A stretch of 64,000 nt of DNA from JACOMY01 sp046233115 (lineage in GTDB: Bacteria > Pseudomonadota > Alphaproteobacteria > Kiloniellales > JACOMY01): the NCBI GenBank assembly GCA_046233115.1, contig JBJXHM010000001.1, positions 62,001 through 126,000 of the forward strand, given 5' to 3'. Position numbers and translations under genes: made by a program. Below the pieces are notes generated by a model. It saw only the letters and a list, made by a program, of their open reading frames with translations, was not told where the DNA came from and did no database searches. Positions within the stretch are counted from its first letter, which is position 1. Every line of letters begins with the position of its first letter. Shown here in pieces: positions 9,901-18,353 of this stretch.

Positions 9901-10400
9901 GCGGCCAGCAGGTCGCCGCCGGCGGCCGCCATCAGCTCGGCGGCGCTGCGCTCGTCTAGGGTCTGGAAGCCGGGGCTGACGCCGGCCTCCAGCGGAAAGC
10001 GGGTCAGCACCGACTGGCAGAAGCTGTGCAGGGTCTGTACCTTGAGGCCGCCGGGGGTGTCGAGCACGCGCGCCAGCAGGCTGCGGGCCAGCGCGATCTC
10101 TTCGGCCGAGGGGTGGCGGTTCAGCAGCCGGTCCAGGGCCTCTTCCAGCGCCGTCGGCGGCAGGGCGACCCAGTTCTGCAGGGCCTGCATCAGGCGGTTG
10201 GCCATCTCGCTGGCGGCCGCCTTGGTGAAGGTGATGCAGAGCAGCCGCTCCGGCGGGGTGGCAGCCAGCAGCAGGCGCAGGCAGCGGTCGACCAGCACCT
10301 TGGTCTTGCCGCTGCCGGCCGAGGCCTCGACCCAGATGGTGGCGGCCGGATCGAGCGCACGGCGCTGCCGCAGACTGGCTTCGCGGAGGGCGTCGCTCAT
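6966..10400 (-). CDS. addA: Double-strand break repair helicase-nuclease AddA
   Basis: 1144 residues from the ATG at 10400, which overlaps the addB stop by the ATGA pattern and has a GGAGAGGAGGG ribosome binding site; a further in-frame start at 10427 is less likely. UvrD-like superfamily 1 helicase: Walker A ASAGSGKT at residues 26-33, DEAQDTSPLQW, KQSIYSFQGADP and a UvrD C-terminal segment with VHGAKGLQAP and YVAMTRAEDRLY. The C-terminal RecB-type nuclease motif is visible as SGQVDRLAV and LLVDYKTN. With AddB it forms the alphaproteobacterial AddAB complex, processing broken DNA ends for RecA. Confidence 0.96.
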   Translation of the reverse strand: MSDALREASLRQRRALDPAATIWVEASAGSGKTKVLVDRCLRLLLAATPPERLLCITFTKAAASEMANRLMQALQNWVALPPTALEEALDRLLNRHPSAEEIALARSLLARVLDTPGGLKVQTLHSFCQSVLTRFPLEAGVSPGFQTLDERSAAELMAAAGGDLLAAASRDGDLEEALEAVLVANGEDGLVQLQGLLAGERDRLIPLLAEGWLPPLLRVADFLGLPLDADPDTILAEGLTDAALPSGRDISLIKTALVSGTPNEQKRLAELDLFLGTPEEERPGLYDGYAALFLAYPGTNKRAPKKNLLTKRAVEAAPEALPAMAAEAARLLALEERQIAARCLQLTAANLRLAESLLRFYKARKQAAAALDYQDMLQLTADLLAQQGAAAWVLYKLDGGLTHVLIDEAQDTSPLQWQILKVLTDEFYSGESAAAARQSGPRSVFAVGDAKQSIYSFQGADPAGFDSAARHFKARAEAARLTFERVPLTHSFRSVPAVLATVDAVFAEAPPLTEGPYPPHLAVRAGAAGLTELEARILPDDTEEDDAWGLPLEQRSATSPAVALAERIARRVQHWLTDPAARRPGGEAWLAARGRALEAGDILILVRSRNLLFHATARALERRGLPIAGIDRMLLAQQLAVQDLTALIQVLLLPDDDLSLATVLKGPLYGLDDESLFRLAYERPGSLWRALLARQTEEPAWQAAAAELQALRDRVDFLPPFELLSQVLGARRGRRRIAERLGEESNDPLDEFLALALAHEQEHPPSLQGFLGWLGRSEVAIKRDMEEAGQKIRLMTVHGAKGLQAPVVLLPDTDARRSRPEAFLLEEELLLRRVSGCERVAAIGRAAGRQKEADEAEERRLLYVAMTRAEDRLYLLGHGKTPDAAEGCWYDLLAKGMRRLCPETVQPPLIHAAEQTGEVRHEQEPAAAALSPLPDWAERPPPDEPEPVRPLTPSRPDLPDPPVLSPLSPGLGRGLTRGRLVHRLLQLLPDLPAERRPAAAARFLSQPALALPTDWQEEIASETLAVLDAPEVAPLFGPDSRAEVPLVGLVGTRRISGQVDRLAVTPDSVLLVDYKTNRPSPRHPDAVPPAYLQQLSAYALLLRRLYPDRDLRCYLLWTEQARLMHISDDRLEQANPLTRSAQRS

Positions 10401-13400
10401 CCCTCCTCTCCCGACTCGCTGGACCACTCGTCGACGCGGGCGAGCTGGCGGTAGTCGTCGAAGCGCGGCACGGCCCAGGGGCGTGGGTGAGCGAGGTAGG
10501 GCGTCTCCGGCCGGTCGAAGGCCACGATCAGCGCCTCCAGGCCGGCACGCGCCTCGGCGGCCAGGGTCTCAGCATCGGGGATAGCCTTGCCGGCCACCGG
10601 CTGCAGCTTGCCGGCGTCGCGTCCGCCGGAGAGGTGCCAGAAGGCCAGCCCGGCCACCGAGGTTGCCGGCAGCCCCTCGAAGCCGCCGGCCTCGGCGATG
10701 GTGCCCTCCAGCGGCAGCTGTGGCGCCAGGCCCTGGGCCACAATCCTGGCGCTGGGCGGCTTGCCGGTCTTGTAGTCGACGATGGTGAGGCCGCCGTCCC
10801 GCCCCAGCTCCAGCCGGTCGGCCAGCGCGGTGAGGCGGAAGCTGCCGGCGGGACCGGCCAGCTCAAGCGCGCCCTTGATCTCGGCCCTCACCTCGCGGCA
10901 GGCGGGGCGGCGTTCGATCTCCACCTCCAGGTACCAGGCCAGCAGGCGGGCGAGCCGCGGCTGCCAGAGGCGCTGGAGCTGCGGGTCGAGGCCGGATGTC
11001 GCCAGGGTCTCGGTGACGATCTCCTCCAGCGCCGCCTCCGGATCGGCCGGCAGGGCTGCCGGATAGGCCTTCACGAAGGCCTCCAGTACCGCGTGGACCA
11101 ACTCGCCACGCTCCCGCGGACCGGGGTCCTCGGCGAGGCCGTCCAGCTTCTCGAGGTTCAGGATGGAGCCGGCGAAGATGGCATAGGGGTTGCGCAGCCA
11201 GGTCTCGATCCGGGTGACCGAGAGGCGGCGCGGGCGTGCGGCGACCGGCGGGCGCGGCTCAGGCGGCAGGCAGGGACGCACCGCCGCCGGCCGGTCCAGG
11301 GCGGCGACCCAGTGCGCAGCCTCGGCCGAGGGCCGGCGCAAGGCCTGCTCCAGCCCCAGCACCTTGGTCAGCGCCTCCAGCCGCGACAGCCAGCGGGCCG
11401 GGATGGTCGGGGCGCCGTCCTGCTTCAGCGCGCGGGTCAGCACCACCTCGGGGCCGGCCAGGGTCTGCACCAGGTCGTGCGCCGACTGGCCGATCCGCCG
11501 CTCCGGCGAGGGCAGGCCGAGGGCCAGGCGCATCGGCCGCGACAGCCAGGGGCCGGGGTCGGGCAGGTGCGGCCAGGAGCCCTCGTTCAGGCTGCCGAGG
11601 ATCAGCAGGTCAGCGCTCTGCAGGCGGGCCTCAAGCGGCCCCCAGAGGAAGAGCCGCGGGTGCAGGCCATAGCGCGGCCGCAGCACTGCGCCGGTCAGCA
11701 GGCTCTCCAGGAAGGCCGGCAGGTCGGCGGGCGAGAGTTCGGGCAGCTCCGCCGCGGCGGCCCTGAGCTCGACCAGGGCCTCGGCCGCGGCCTCGCCGGC
11801 TTCTTCGGCCCAGAGCCGTTCGGCACCGCTCTCCTCCTCGCCGGCGGCCAGGCTCTCGGCCGCCTGTAGCAAAGCGTCGAGGAGCGGCTCGAAGGAGAGC
11901 AGGGGCTGCTCGCGCAGGGCCAGGAGCGGGGCCAGGCAATCCTCGAGGCGGTCGAACAGCGTTTCCAGTTGCGGCGAGATCTCCGGCGGCAGCGCCGGCC
12001 GCCGCTGCCGCCGCTGCACCAGGGCCAGGCGCAGGCCGTCGAAGCCCGGCTCGGTCCGCGGCCCGCGCAGCAGGTGGCGCTCCAGCATGCGGGCGCGCCG
12101 GCTGAGGTCGGCCCGCGACCAGCCGGCCAGGGTCAGCGGGTGCTTTAGCAGCGCCAGCAGCGGCTCGGCCGCCAGGTCCTCGGCGAAGGCCTTGGCCAGC
12201 AACCGCAGGAAGACCAGCGGCGGGCTGTCCAGCAGCGGACGGCCAGCGGAATCGTTGATCTCGATGTCCCAGCGGCGCAGCTCTGCGGCGACGCGTCGGG
12301 CAAGCGTCCGGTCGGGAGTCACCAGGGCGGCGGTCTTGCCGGGGGTCTCCAGGGTGCCGCGCAGCAGCAGGGCGATCAGGCTCGCCTCCTGGCGCTGGTC
12401 GGGGCAGTCGTACCAGGCGATCCCGGCCAGCGCGCGCTCCCAGGACCGCCGCTGCCGCTCCGTGGGCTCGGCCGCCAGGTCGCGCCAGCTCTCGGTCTGG
12501 GCCGCCGGCCGCAGCGCCAGGTTGGCGAGGCTGGCGGCGTTGCTCTCCGGCAGGGCTTCCGGCCAGAGCGCCACCTGGCGCGGCGTCATCTCCAGGCGCT
12601 CCAGCAGGCGGGCCAGGCCTTGCTGCGGATGGCTCGGGTCCTCGGCCATGGCCGCCCAGAGGTCGCGGCCGGCGCCCTGGTCCAGGCCCGGCAGCACCAC
12701 CTGGCCCTGCGGCAGGCCGGCGACGCGGACCAGTAGGCGGGCGACTGCCGGGATGCTGCCGGTGGAGCCGGCGGCGATCACCGGGTGTGCGGGCGGCCGC
12801 TCGGCCCAGAGCCGGGCCTGAGCGTCCAGCAGCCGGCGCCGCCGCGCGGCCGGGCCCAGGTGCCCCTCGGCCGCCTCGATCCGCGGCCAGTGCTCGGTCA
12901 CGATCTCCAGGAAGTCGCGGGTGGTCTGCCAGTGCCGGGCCAGCTCCTGCGGGACGATGCCCTCCAGATCGGCCCAGTCGATCTCCGCCGTCTCGGCCTC
13001 GTCGATCAGGCGGGCCAGGTCGCGCGAGAGGCCGATGATGCCGGCCGCCGGCAGCCGGGTGCCGCGCGACGCCAGCCAGGTCGTGACCAGGCGGGAGAGC
13101 AGGGCGATGCGGCGCTGCTCGCCGATCGCGGGCGCCAGAGCCAGGTCCTCCTCGCTGCCCAGGCTGCCGCCGCCTTCCAGCATCAGCTCCTCGGCGTCGA
13201 TGTCGCCCAGCGGCACCATCCGCGGCAGCAGCTGCGGCCTCCCCTCGCCCAGCCGCAGGAAGGCCTCGGCCAGCGCGCGGGCGGCGCGGCGGTTGGGCAG
13301 CAGCAGCAGCATGCGGGAGAGGGCGAGGGGATCGCCGTCGGTCTGCCGCAGCAGGCCACGGGCGAAGCAGTCGACGAAGGCGTTGCCGGCCGGGATGGTG

Positions 13401-13426
13401 AAGACCTTGGGAGTCCCGTCCGTCAT
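10397..13426 (-). CDS. addB: Double-strand break repair protein AddB
   Basis: 1009 residues. It begins PKVFTIPAGNAFVDCFARGLL as in alphaproteobacterial AddB proteins and ends with a RecB-family nuclease domain carrying LADRLEL and TIVDYKTGKPPS. The helicase-like middle part is degenerate, as expected for AddB, which lacks an active motor in this clade. GGAGGCGGCG precedes the start. Its stop overlaps the addA start and it follows murU by 10 bases, so all three are in one operon. Confidence 0.95.
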   Translation of the reverse strand: MTDGTPKVFTIPAGNAFVDCFARGLLRQTDGDPLALSRMLLLLPNRRAARALAEAFLRLGEGRPQLLPRMVPLGDIDAEELMLEGGGSLGSEEDLALAPAIGEQRRIALLSRLVTTWLASRGTRLPAAGIIGLSRDLARLIDEAETAEIDWADLEGIVPQELARHWQTTRDFLEIVTEHWPRIEAAEGHLGPAARRRRLLDAQARLWAERPPAHPVIAAGSTGSIPAVARLLVRVAGLPQGQVVLPGLDQGAGRDLWAAMAEDPSHPQQGLARLLERLEMTPRQVALWPEALPESNAASLANLALRPAAQTESWRDLAAEPTERQRRSWERALAGIAWYDCPDQRQEASLIALLLRGTLETPGKTAALVTPDRTLARRVAAELRRWDIEINDSAGRPLLDSPPLVFLRLLAKAFAEDLAAEPLLALLKHPLTLAGWSRADLSRRARMLERHLLRGPRTEPGFDGLRLALVQRRQRRPALPPEISPQLETLFDRLEDCLAPLLALREQPLLSFEPLLDALLQAAESLAAGEEESGAERLWAEEAGEAAAEALVELRAAAAELPELSPADLPAFLESLLTGAVLRPRYGLHPRLFLWGPLEARLQSADLLILGSLNEGSWPHLPDPGPWLSRPMRLALGLPSPERRIGQSAHDLVQTLAGPEVVLTRALKQDGAPTIPARWLSRLEALTKVLGLEQALRRPSAEAAHWVAALDRPAAVRPCLPPEPRPPVAARPRRLSVTRIETWLRNPYAIFAGSILNLEKLDGLAEDPGPRERGELVHAVLEAFVKAYPAALPADPEAALEEIVTETLATSGLDPQLQRLWQPRLARLLAWYLEVEIERRPACREVRAEIKGALELAGPAGSFRLTALADRLELGRDGGLTIVDYKTGKPPSARIVAQGLAPQLPLEGTIAEAGGFEGLPATSVAGLAFWHLSGGRDAGKLQPVAGKAIPDAETLAAEARAGLEALIVAFDRPETPYLAHPRPWAVPRFDDYRQLARVDEWSSESGEEG

Positions 13427-13436
13427 CGCCGCCTCC

Positions 13437-14186
13437 TCATCGGGTGTTGGTGTAGAAGCCTATGAAGTCGAGCACGGCCTCGGTCTGGCGCAGGTCTTCC
13501 GGCGTGCCAACCTGGAACCACTCGCCTTCATGGCGCAGTCCGTAAAGACGCCCGGCCTCGGCCAGCTCCTGGTAGGTATCGACCAGCGGGAAACGCTCGA
13601 CCTTGCGGCCGGCGAAGGCCTCGGGCTTGAAGAGCTGGATGCCGGCGAATACGAAGGGCGCCAGCTCCCGCTCCGGCCGGTAGCTGACCCGGCCCTGGGG
13701 ATCCATGCAGAAGTCGCCCGGCCCGTCGTAGCCGAAGGCGGTGACCGTCGGATGCAGCAGCAGCAGTCCGTCCATCTCCTCCGGATCCCAGCGGTCGGCC
13801 AGGCGGCGGAAGACGGAGAGCGTGCCGTCCAGCCAGTGGATGTCGCTGCTGACCACGAAGAAGGGCGCGTCGCCCAGCAGCGGCAGGGCCTTGACCACGC
13901 CGCCGCCGGTCTCCAGCAGCTCCGGCTCCTCGGAGAAGAGGATGCGGGGGGCCTGGCGGCCCTGCAGGTGGTCCCGCACCTGCTGGCCCAGGTGGTGCAG
14001 GTTCACCACGGCCTCCTCGACGCCGGCCTCGGCGAGCTTGTCGAGGACGCGGTCGATCATGGCGCGTTCCTGCACCTCGATCAGCGGTTTGGGCAGGCTG
14101 TCGCTCAGCGGCCGCATGCGCCGGCCCTCGCCGGCGGCCAGCACCATGGCCCGCTTGGGCATGCCGCTCGCAGTCTTTTCGGTCAC
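13437..14186 (-). CDS. murU: N-acetylmuramate alpha-1-phosphate uridylyltransferase (MurU-like)
   Basis: 249 residues from a GTG at 14186 that overlaps the amgK stop (GTGA); an internal ATG at 14162 directly before KRAMVLAAGEG is also possible. The nucleotidyltransferase signature AMVLAAGEGRRMRPLSDSLPK is clear, with PLIEV, the ETGGGVVKAL loop and a metal-binding VSSDIHW. With AmgK it makes UDP-MurNAc from recycled sugar, bypassing de novo synthesis in peptidoglycan recycling, as shown for Pseudomonas. Assignment to MurU rather than another sugar-1-phosphate nucleotidyltransferase rests on the adjacent amgK-type kinase. Confidence 0.85.
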   Translation of the reverse strand: MTEKTASGMPKRAMVLAAGEGRRMRPLSDSLPKPLIEVQERAMIDRVLDKLAEAGVEEAVVNLHHLGQQVRDHLQGRQAPRILFSEEPELLETGGGVVKALPLLGDAPFFVVSSDIHWLDGTLSVFRRLADRWDPEEMDGLLLLHPTVTAFGYDGPGDFCMDPQGRVSYRPERELAPFVFAGIQLFKPEAFAGRKVERFPLVDTYQELAEAGRLYGLRHEGEWFQVGTPEDLRQTEAVLDFIGFYTNTR

Positions 14187-15274
14187 GTCGTGGTCTTTCC
14201 CCGCTGGTCATGCTCGCGGCCCGGAAGCTCGTTGCCGGGCACACCGCGACCGGGCGCCGGCCCCGGCAGCACCGGATCCTCGAGCGGCAGATGTTCGTCG
14301 AACCAGGCCGCCACCGGCGCCAGGGCCGGGTGCTGCAGGTCCTGTCGGATCAGCCGCAGCACGCGCGGCAGGAAGGCCAGATAGCGGGACTTGCCGTCGC
14401 GCCGGTCCAGCCGGGTGAAGATGCCGGCGATCTTGGCGCTGCGCTGCGCGCCGAGGCAGGCGTAGTGGCGCCGGTCGGACTCCGGGTCGCGCTCGGGCAG
14501 GGCTTCGTGCCAGCGCTGCAGCATCGCTTCGGCGAGACCCGGTCCCAGGTCGCGGCGGGCGTCCTCCAGCAGCGACACCAGATCGTAGGTGGCCGAGCCC
14601 AGCAGCGCGTCCTGGAAGTCGAGCAGCCCGCAGGCCCCCGGTCCCGGGCGGCCGGGTAGCAGCATCAGGTTATCGACGTGGTAGTCGCGCAGCACCATGA
14701 CCTCGCGGACCGCGGCCACCTCGGCCAGGCTCTCGCGCCAGGCCTCGAGGTAGCGCCGGGTGACCTCCGGGCCGGTCGGGCGGCCGGTGATCGCCGGCAG
14801 GAACCAGTCGACCAGCAGGCGGGCCTCGGTCAGCAGGGTCTCCATGTCGTAGGGCTTGAGACCCTTGCCCAGTTCTGGTTTCCAGCGCTTCTGCAGAGCG
14901 ACCAGCAGGTCCAGCGCCAGGCGGTAGAGGGCGGTCTCGTCACCACCGGCGGCCAGCACCTGGGTGAAGGTCCGGTCGCCGAAGTCCTCCAGCAGGACGA
15001 AGCCCTGCTTGGCGTCCGCAGCCAGGATGCGTGGAGCGGAGAGGCCGAGCTCCTGCAGGGTCGCGGCGACCGTGAGGAAGGGGGCCACCGGCTCCTTGTC
15101 CGGCGGTGCGTCCATCAGGACGGCGCTGCCGTCGCGCCCGGTCAGGCGGTCGTAGTGGCGAAAGGAGGCGTCGGCGGCCAGCAGGCGCCGCTCCGCCGCG
15201 CCCCAACCGGCCTCGGCCAGGAAGGCCTGGCGCCGCTCGGCGCGCTCGTCCCTGCTCATCTCTTGGGCGCTCAT
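14183..15274 (-). CDS. amgK: Anomeric N-acetylmuramate/N-acetylglucosamine kinase (AmgK-like)
   Basis: 363 residues from the ATG at 15274, which overlaps the tsaE stop (ATGA); the open frame upstream of it is non-coding shadow of tsaE. Aminoglycoside-phosphotransferase fold: ATP-binding SFRHYDRL segment, catalytic loop VLRDYHVDNLMLL and metal-binding GLLDFQDALLG. In the AmgK/MurU pathway it phosphorylates the anomeric hydroxyl of MurNAc or GlcNAc. The C-terminus has a Pro/Gly-rich tail (LPGPAPGRGVPGNELPG) that looks disordered. Position between tsaE and murU matches the common alphaproteobacterial order. Confidence 0.87.
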   Translation of the reverse strand: MSAQEMSRDERAERRQAFLAEAGWGAAERRLLAADASFRHYDRLTGRDGSAVLMDAPPDKEPVAPFLTVAATLQELGLSAPRILAADAKQGFVLLEDFGDRTFTQVLAAGGDETALYRLALDLLVALQKRWKPELGKGLKPYDMETLLTEARLLVDWFLPAITGRPTGPEVTRRYLEAWRESLAEVAAVREVMVLRDYHVDNLMLLPGRPGPGACGLLDFQDALLGSATYDLVSLLEDARRDLGPGLAEAMLQRWHEALPERDPESDRRHYACLGAQRSAKIAGIFTRLDRRDGKSRYLAFLPRVLRLIRQDLQHPALAPVAAWFDEHLPLEDPVLPGPAPGRGVPGNELPGREHDQRGKTTT

Positions 15275-15777
15275 GGGCCAGGTGATCCCTGCTTCAGCCC
15301 GGCCAGGCGTGTCTGCCAGGCAGCGTCCCCGGTGAAGACGACCCGCCGGCCGCCGTTCTCGAAGGAGAAGTCGAGGGTCAGCGCCGTTTCCGGCGTCAGT
15401 GGGCCCAGACGCTCCGGCCATTCGATCAGCAGGATGGCCTCGCCCAGCGCCTCTTCCCAGCCCAGCTCGTAGACCTCCTCCGGCTGGCTCAGGCGATAGA
15501 GGTCGAAATGCCAGATTTCCGCCACGGCGCGCTCGTAGATCTGGACCAGGGTGAAGGTGGGGCTCGGCACCTCCTCACCGCTGCAATCGCTGCCGCCTGG
15601 GCCGGGCAGGGCCTGGATCAACGCACGGGCGAAAGAAGTCTTGCCGCTGCCCAAGTCGCCGGTCAAAAGGAGCACGTCGCCGGCAGCGAGCAGCGGCGCC
15701 AGCCGCCGGGCGAGGCTGGCGGTCGCGTCAGCGTCGTGCAGAAGACAGTCGAGCGGTCGGGTGGCATCTAGGATCAT
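15271..15777 (-). CDS. tsaE: tRNA threonylcarbamoyladenosine biosynthesis ATPase TsaE
   Basis: 168 residues from the ATG at 15777 (MILDATRPLD); an in-frame upstream start at 15825 would add an unlikely Pro-rich leader. P-loop GDLGSGKTSFARALI, followed by SPTFTLVQIYE and the HFDLYRL and EWPERL segments typical of TsaE/YjeE. It is the ATPase of the TsaBDE complex that installs t6A37 on ANN-decoding tRNAs. First gene of the minus-strand housekeeping operon; divergent from the ferredoxin-NADP reductase gene. Confidence 0.95.
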   Translation of the reverse strand: MILDATRPLDCLLHDADATASLARRLAPLLAAGDVLLLTGDLGSGKTSFARALIQALPGPGGSDCSGEEVPSPTFTLVQIYERAVAEIWHFDLYRLSQPEEVYELGWEEALGEAILLIEWPERLGPLTPETALTLDFSFENGGRRVVFTGDAAWQTRLAGLKQGSPGP

Positions 15778-15878
15778 CGCCGCCTGTCTTAGCGGGCAGG
15801 GCGGCGTCTTGCCAAGCGCCGGCAAGAGGATGCCCGGGGGGTCCGGGCGAGAGCGATCGAGACAAGGGGTACGCGACG

Positions 15879-16916
15879 ATGGCGGATGCGGTGCAGAAGA
15901 CGGATGTGGTGATCATCGGCGCCGGGCCGGTGGGGCTCTTTGCCATATTCGAGCTGGGGATGCTGAAGCTGCAAGCGCATGTGATCGACAGTCTGGACAT
16001 GGCCGGTGGGCAGTGCGCCGCGCTCTATCCCGAGAAGCCGATCTACGACATCCCGGCCTGTCCGGAGATCCTGGCCGGCGACCTGGTGGAGAACCTGAAG
16101 ACGCAGGCCGCCCCCTTCGAGCCGGTCTATCATCTGGGTCAGCAGGCCACCGGTCTCAGCAAGGGCGAGGATGGGCTCTGGCTGGTCGAGACCTCAGCCG
16201 GCGTGAAGATCGCCGCCCATGCCGTGATTGTGGCCGCCGGGGCCGGCGCCTTCGGCCCGAACCGGCCGCCGCTGGAGGGGATCGAGGCCTACGAGAAAGG
16301 GCCGGCCGGCAGCGGCGTCTGCTATATGGTCGGCCGGCGCGAGGACTTCCGCGATCGCACCCTGGTCATCGCCGGCGGCGGCGACTCGGCGCTGGACTGG
16401 GCGGTGTCGCTGGCCGAGGTGGCGAAGAAGGTCTACCTGGTGCACCGCCGGCCGCGCTTCCGCGGCGCGCCCGACACGGTGGCGAAGATGGAGGAGCTGG
16501 CCCGGCCCGGCGGCCCGATCGAGAAGGTCATCCCCTACCAGCTCCACGGCCTGGAGGGTGAGGGCGGGCACCTGAAGAAGGTGATCGTCGCCACCCTGGA
16601 GGGCGAGACCAAGGCGCTGGAGTGCGACTGCCTGCTGCCCTTCTTCGGGCTCTCGATGAACCTGGGGCCGATCGCGCACTGGGGCCTGGAGCTGGACAAG
16701 CACCACGTGACGGTGGAACCCACTACCTGCCAGACCAGTGTGCCCGGCATCTTCGCTATCGGCGACATCGCCCTCTATCCGCACAAGCTGAAGCTGATCC
16801 TGAGCGGCTTCGCCGAGGCCGCGGCGGCGGCCCATGCCATTCGTCCCATTGCACGGCCCGGCGAGGTGCTGCATTGGGAATACTCGACCACCAAGGGCGT
16901 GCCCGACGCCGCCTGA
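15879..16916 (+). CDS. Ferredoxin--NADP+ reductase, thioredoxin-reductase-like type
   Basis: 345 residues. FAD-binding GAGPVGLFAIFELGML at the N-terminus, the signature GGQCAALYPEKPIYDIPACP, an NADPH-binding GGGDSALDWAVSLA, and FAD-binding AIGDIALYP near the C-terminus. It lacks the CxxC redox pair of true thioredoxin reductases, as expected for the FNR type 2 family, which transfers electrons between NADPH and ferredoxin or flavodoxin as a homodimer. It has its own promoter region, about 100 bases long, shared divergently with tsaE. Confidence 0.93.
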   Translation: MADAVQKTDVVIIGAGPVGLFAIFELGMLKLQAHVIDSLDMAGGQCAALYPEKPIYDIPACPEILAGDLVENLKTQAAPFEPVYHLGQQATGLSKGEDGLWLVETSAGVKIAAHAVIVAAGAGAFGPNRPPLEGIEAYEKGPAGSGVCYMVGRREDFRDRTLVIAGGGDSALDWAVSLAEVAKKVYLVHRRPRFRGAPDTVAKMEELARPGGPIEKVIPYQLHGLEGEGGHLKKVIVATLEGETKALECDCLLPFFGLSMNLGPIAHWGLELDKHHVTVEPTTCQTSVPGIFAIGDIALYPHKLKLILSGFAEAAAAAHAIRPIARPGEVLHWEYSTTKGVPDAA

Positions 16917-16945
16917 CCCCGTCACAGCAATCCTGGAGAGAGAGC

Positions 16946-17605
16946 ATGTCCGATGCACTGGGCCTCGATGGGCCGCGCCTGCCGGCGGCGAGCGGCAAGG
17001 CCAAGAGCCTGGTCGTGCTGCTGCACGGCTGGGGCGCCAACGGCGACGACCTGATCGGGCTGGCGCCCTATCTGGCGCGCGGGCTGCCCGACACGGCCTT
17101 CGTCTCCCCCAACGCGCCTTATCCTTGCGAGGCCAACCCCATGGGCCTGCAGTGGTTCAGCCTGATGGACCGCAGCGAGGAGCAGATGCTGGCCGGGCTC
17201 CGGCTCGCGGCCACGCTGGTCGACGCCTTCCTGGATGAGGAACTGGAGCGCCAGGGCCTGACGCCGGAGTCCCTGGCGCTGGTCGGCTTCAGCCAGGGCA
17301 CCATGCTGTCGCTGCACGTCAGCCTGCGCCGCGAGACGGCACCGGCCCAGGTGGTCGGCTTCTCTGGCGCGCTGCTGGGCGGCCAGACCCTGGCGCAGGA
17401 GATTACCGCCCGTCCGCCGGTGCTGCTGGTGCACGGCCAGGCCGACCCGGTGGTCCCCTACCAGGCCTCGGAGAGTGCCGCCTCGCTGCTGCAGTCGCAG
17501 TCGGTGCCGGTAGAGCTGATCCTGCGGCCAGGCCTGCCGCACTCGATCGACGAGGTCGGCATCGCCGCTGCCCAGAAGGCTCTGGCCGCCGCCTTCACCG
17601 GCTGA
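16946..17605 (+). CDS. Phospholipase/carboxylesterase family alpha/beta hydrolase
   Basis: 219 residues from the ATG at 16946 (GGAGAGAGAGC upstream). Alpha/beta-hydrolase features: VVLLHGWGANGDDLIGLA oxyanion region, nucleophile elbow GFSQGTM with Ser, VHGQADPVVPY with the catalytic Asp, and PHSID with the His. It belongs to the small carboxylesterase/lysophospholipase family (COG0400). The natural substrate is unknown. It lies 29 bases downstream of the ferredoxin-NADP reductase on the same strand and converges on the ChaC-like gene with only 7 bases between. Confidence 0.9.
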   Translation: MSDALGLDGPRLPAASGKAKSLVVLLHGWGANGDDLIGLAPYLARGLPDTAFVSPNAPYPCEANPMGLQWFSLMDRSEEQMLAGLRLAATLVDAFLDEELERQGLTPESLALVGFSQGTMLSLHVSLRRETAPAQVVGFSGALLGGQTLAQEITARPPVLLVHGQADPVVPYQASESAASLLQSQSVPVELILRPGLPHSIDEVGIAAAQKALAAAFTG

Positions 17606-17612
17606 GGGCGAG

Positions 17613-18353
17613 CTACTTCCCTTCCGAGGGCAGGCGGTGGATCGCCGCGATCTCCCTGGCCACCAGCTCCTGCAGGTGCCAGAGGTTGCGGTCGCGGATG
17701 CCGAAGTCGTCGAGGTGGGCGACGGTGTTGTAGAGGTACTCCGCGCAGGAGCCGGCGTGGCCGCAGGCCCGTGCCAGGATCCAGGCGACCTCCTCCAGCG
17801 GCAGCTTGCTGATCACCCGCTCGCCGCGCGGCCCGGCCCAGAAGGCCATCGCCCGGATCGGCCCCTTCGCGGTGCGTAGCTTGATCCAACGGATCATCTG
17901 GCTGAACTCGCGGAAAGGAATCTCGCGCAGGATCAAACGCTTGATCTGCTCGTGCCGGTTCTCGTCCGGTAGGCGGAAGGCAATGCCGTCGCAGCGTCCC
18001 CCGGGTTCCAGCGCCAGCATCAGCCCGAGCTGATCCGGCGAGCCGCGCCAACGGTTCATCTTCAGGCAGAAGGAGCGGTGCCAGCCGTAGGCCACCGCAT
18101 GGCGCCGGTCGATCGCCTCGAAGTCCGGCTTCCAGATCAGCGAGCCGTAGGCGAAGACCCAGAGCTCGTCATCCCCCAGCTCAGCGTGCCAGCGGCTGGC
18201 CAGCGCCTCCAGCTCGTCTTCGCTGTGCGGCGTGCGCCCGTCTTCGGGACCGTGATCGGGTTCGGGTCTGAGGCTCAGTTCGACGTGCTTGGGTGTCAGC
18301 GCCATGCACGACGTTTTGCCTGGAGGACTGGCTTTGCGTTTGGCAGCACTCAT
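17613..18353 (-). CDS. ChaC-like gamma-glutamylcyclotransferase
   Basis: 246 residues from the ATG at 18353, overlapping the stop of the upstream oxidoreductase gene (ATGA). The family motif WVFAYGSLIWKP (substrate-binding YGSL) is near residue 66, followed by FCLKMNRWRGSPDQLGLMLAL and GFAFR-type segments, and the conserved acidic region REIPFREF. ChaC enzymes cleave glutathione to 5-oxoproline and Cys-Gly in the cytosol. An alternative start at Met17 (MALTPKHVELS) would remove a basic leader. Coupled expression with a luciferase-like flavoprotein hints at a stress or redox role, which is inference. Confidence 0.9.
   Translation of the reverse strand: MSAAKRKASPPGKTSCMALTPKHVELSLRPEPDHGPEDGRTPHSEDELEALASRWHAELGDDELWVFAYGSLIWKPDFEAIDRRHAVAYGWHRSFCLKMNRWRGSPDQLGLMLALEPGGRCDGIAFRLPDENRHEQIKRLILREIPFREFSQMIRWIKLRTAKGPIRAMAFWAGPRGERVISKLPLEEVAWILARACGHAGSCAEYLYNTVAHLDDFGIRDRNLWHLQELVAREIAAIHRLPSEGK

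Noticed and set aside
8487..9959. 490-codon plus-strand frame inside addA
   Set aside because: Antisense shadow of AddA: low-complexity Gly/Gln/Arg protein with no domains.
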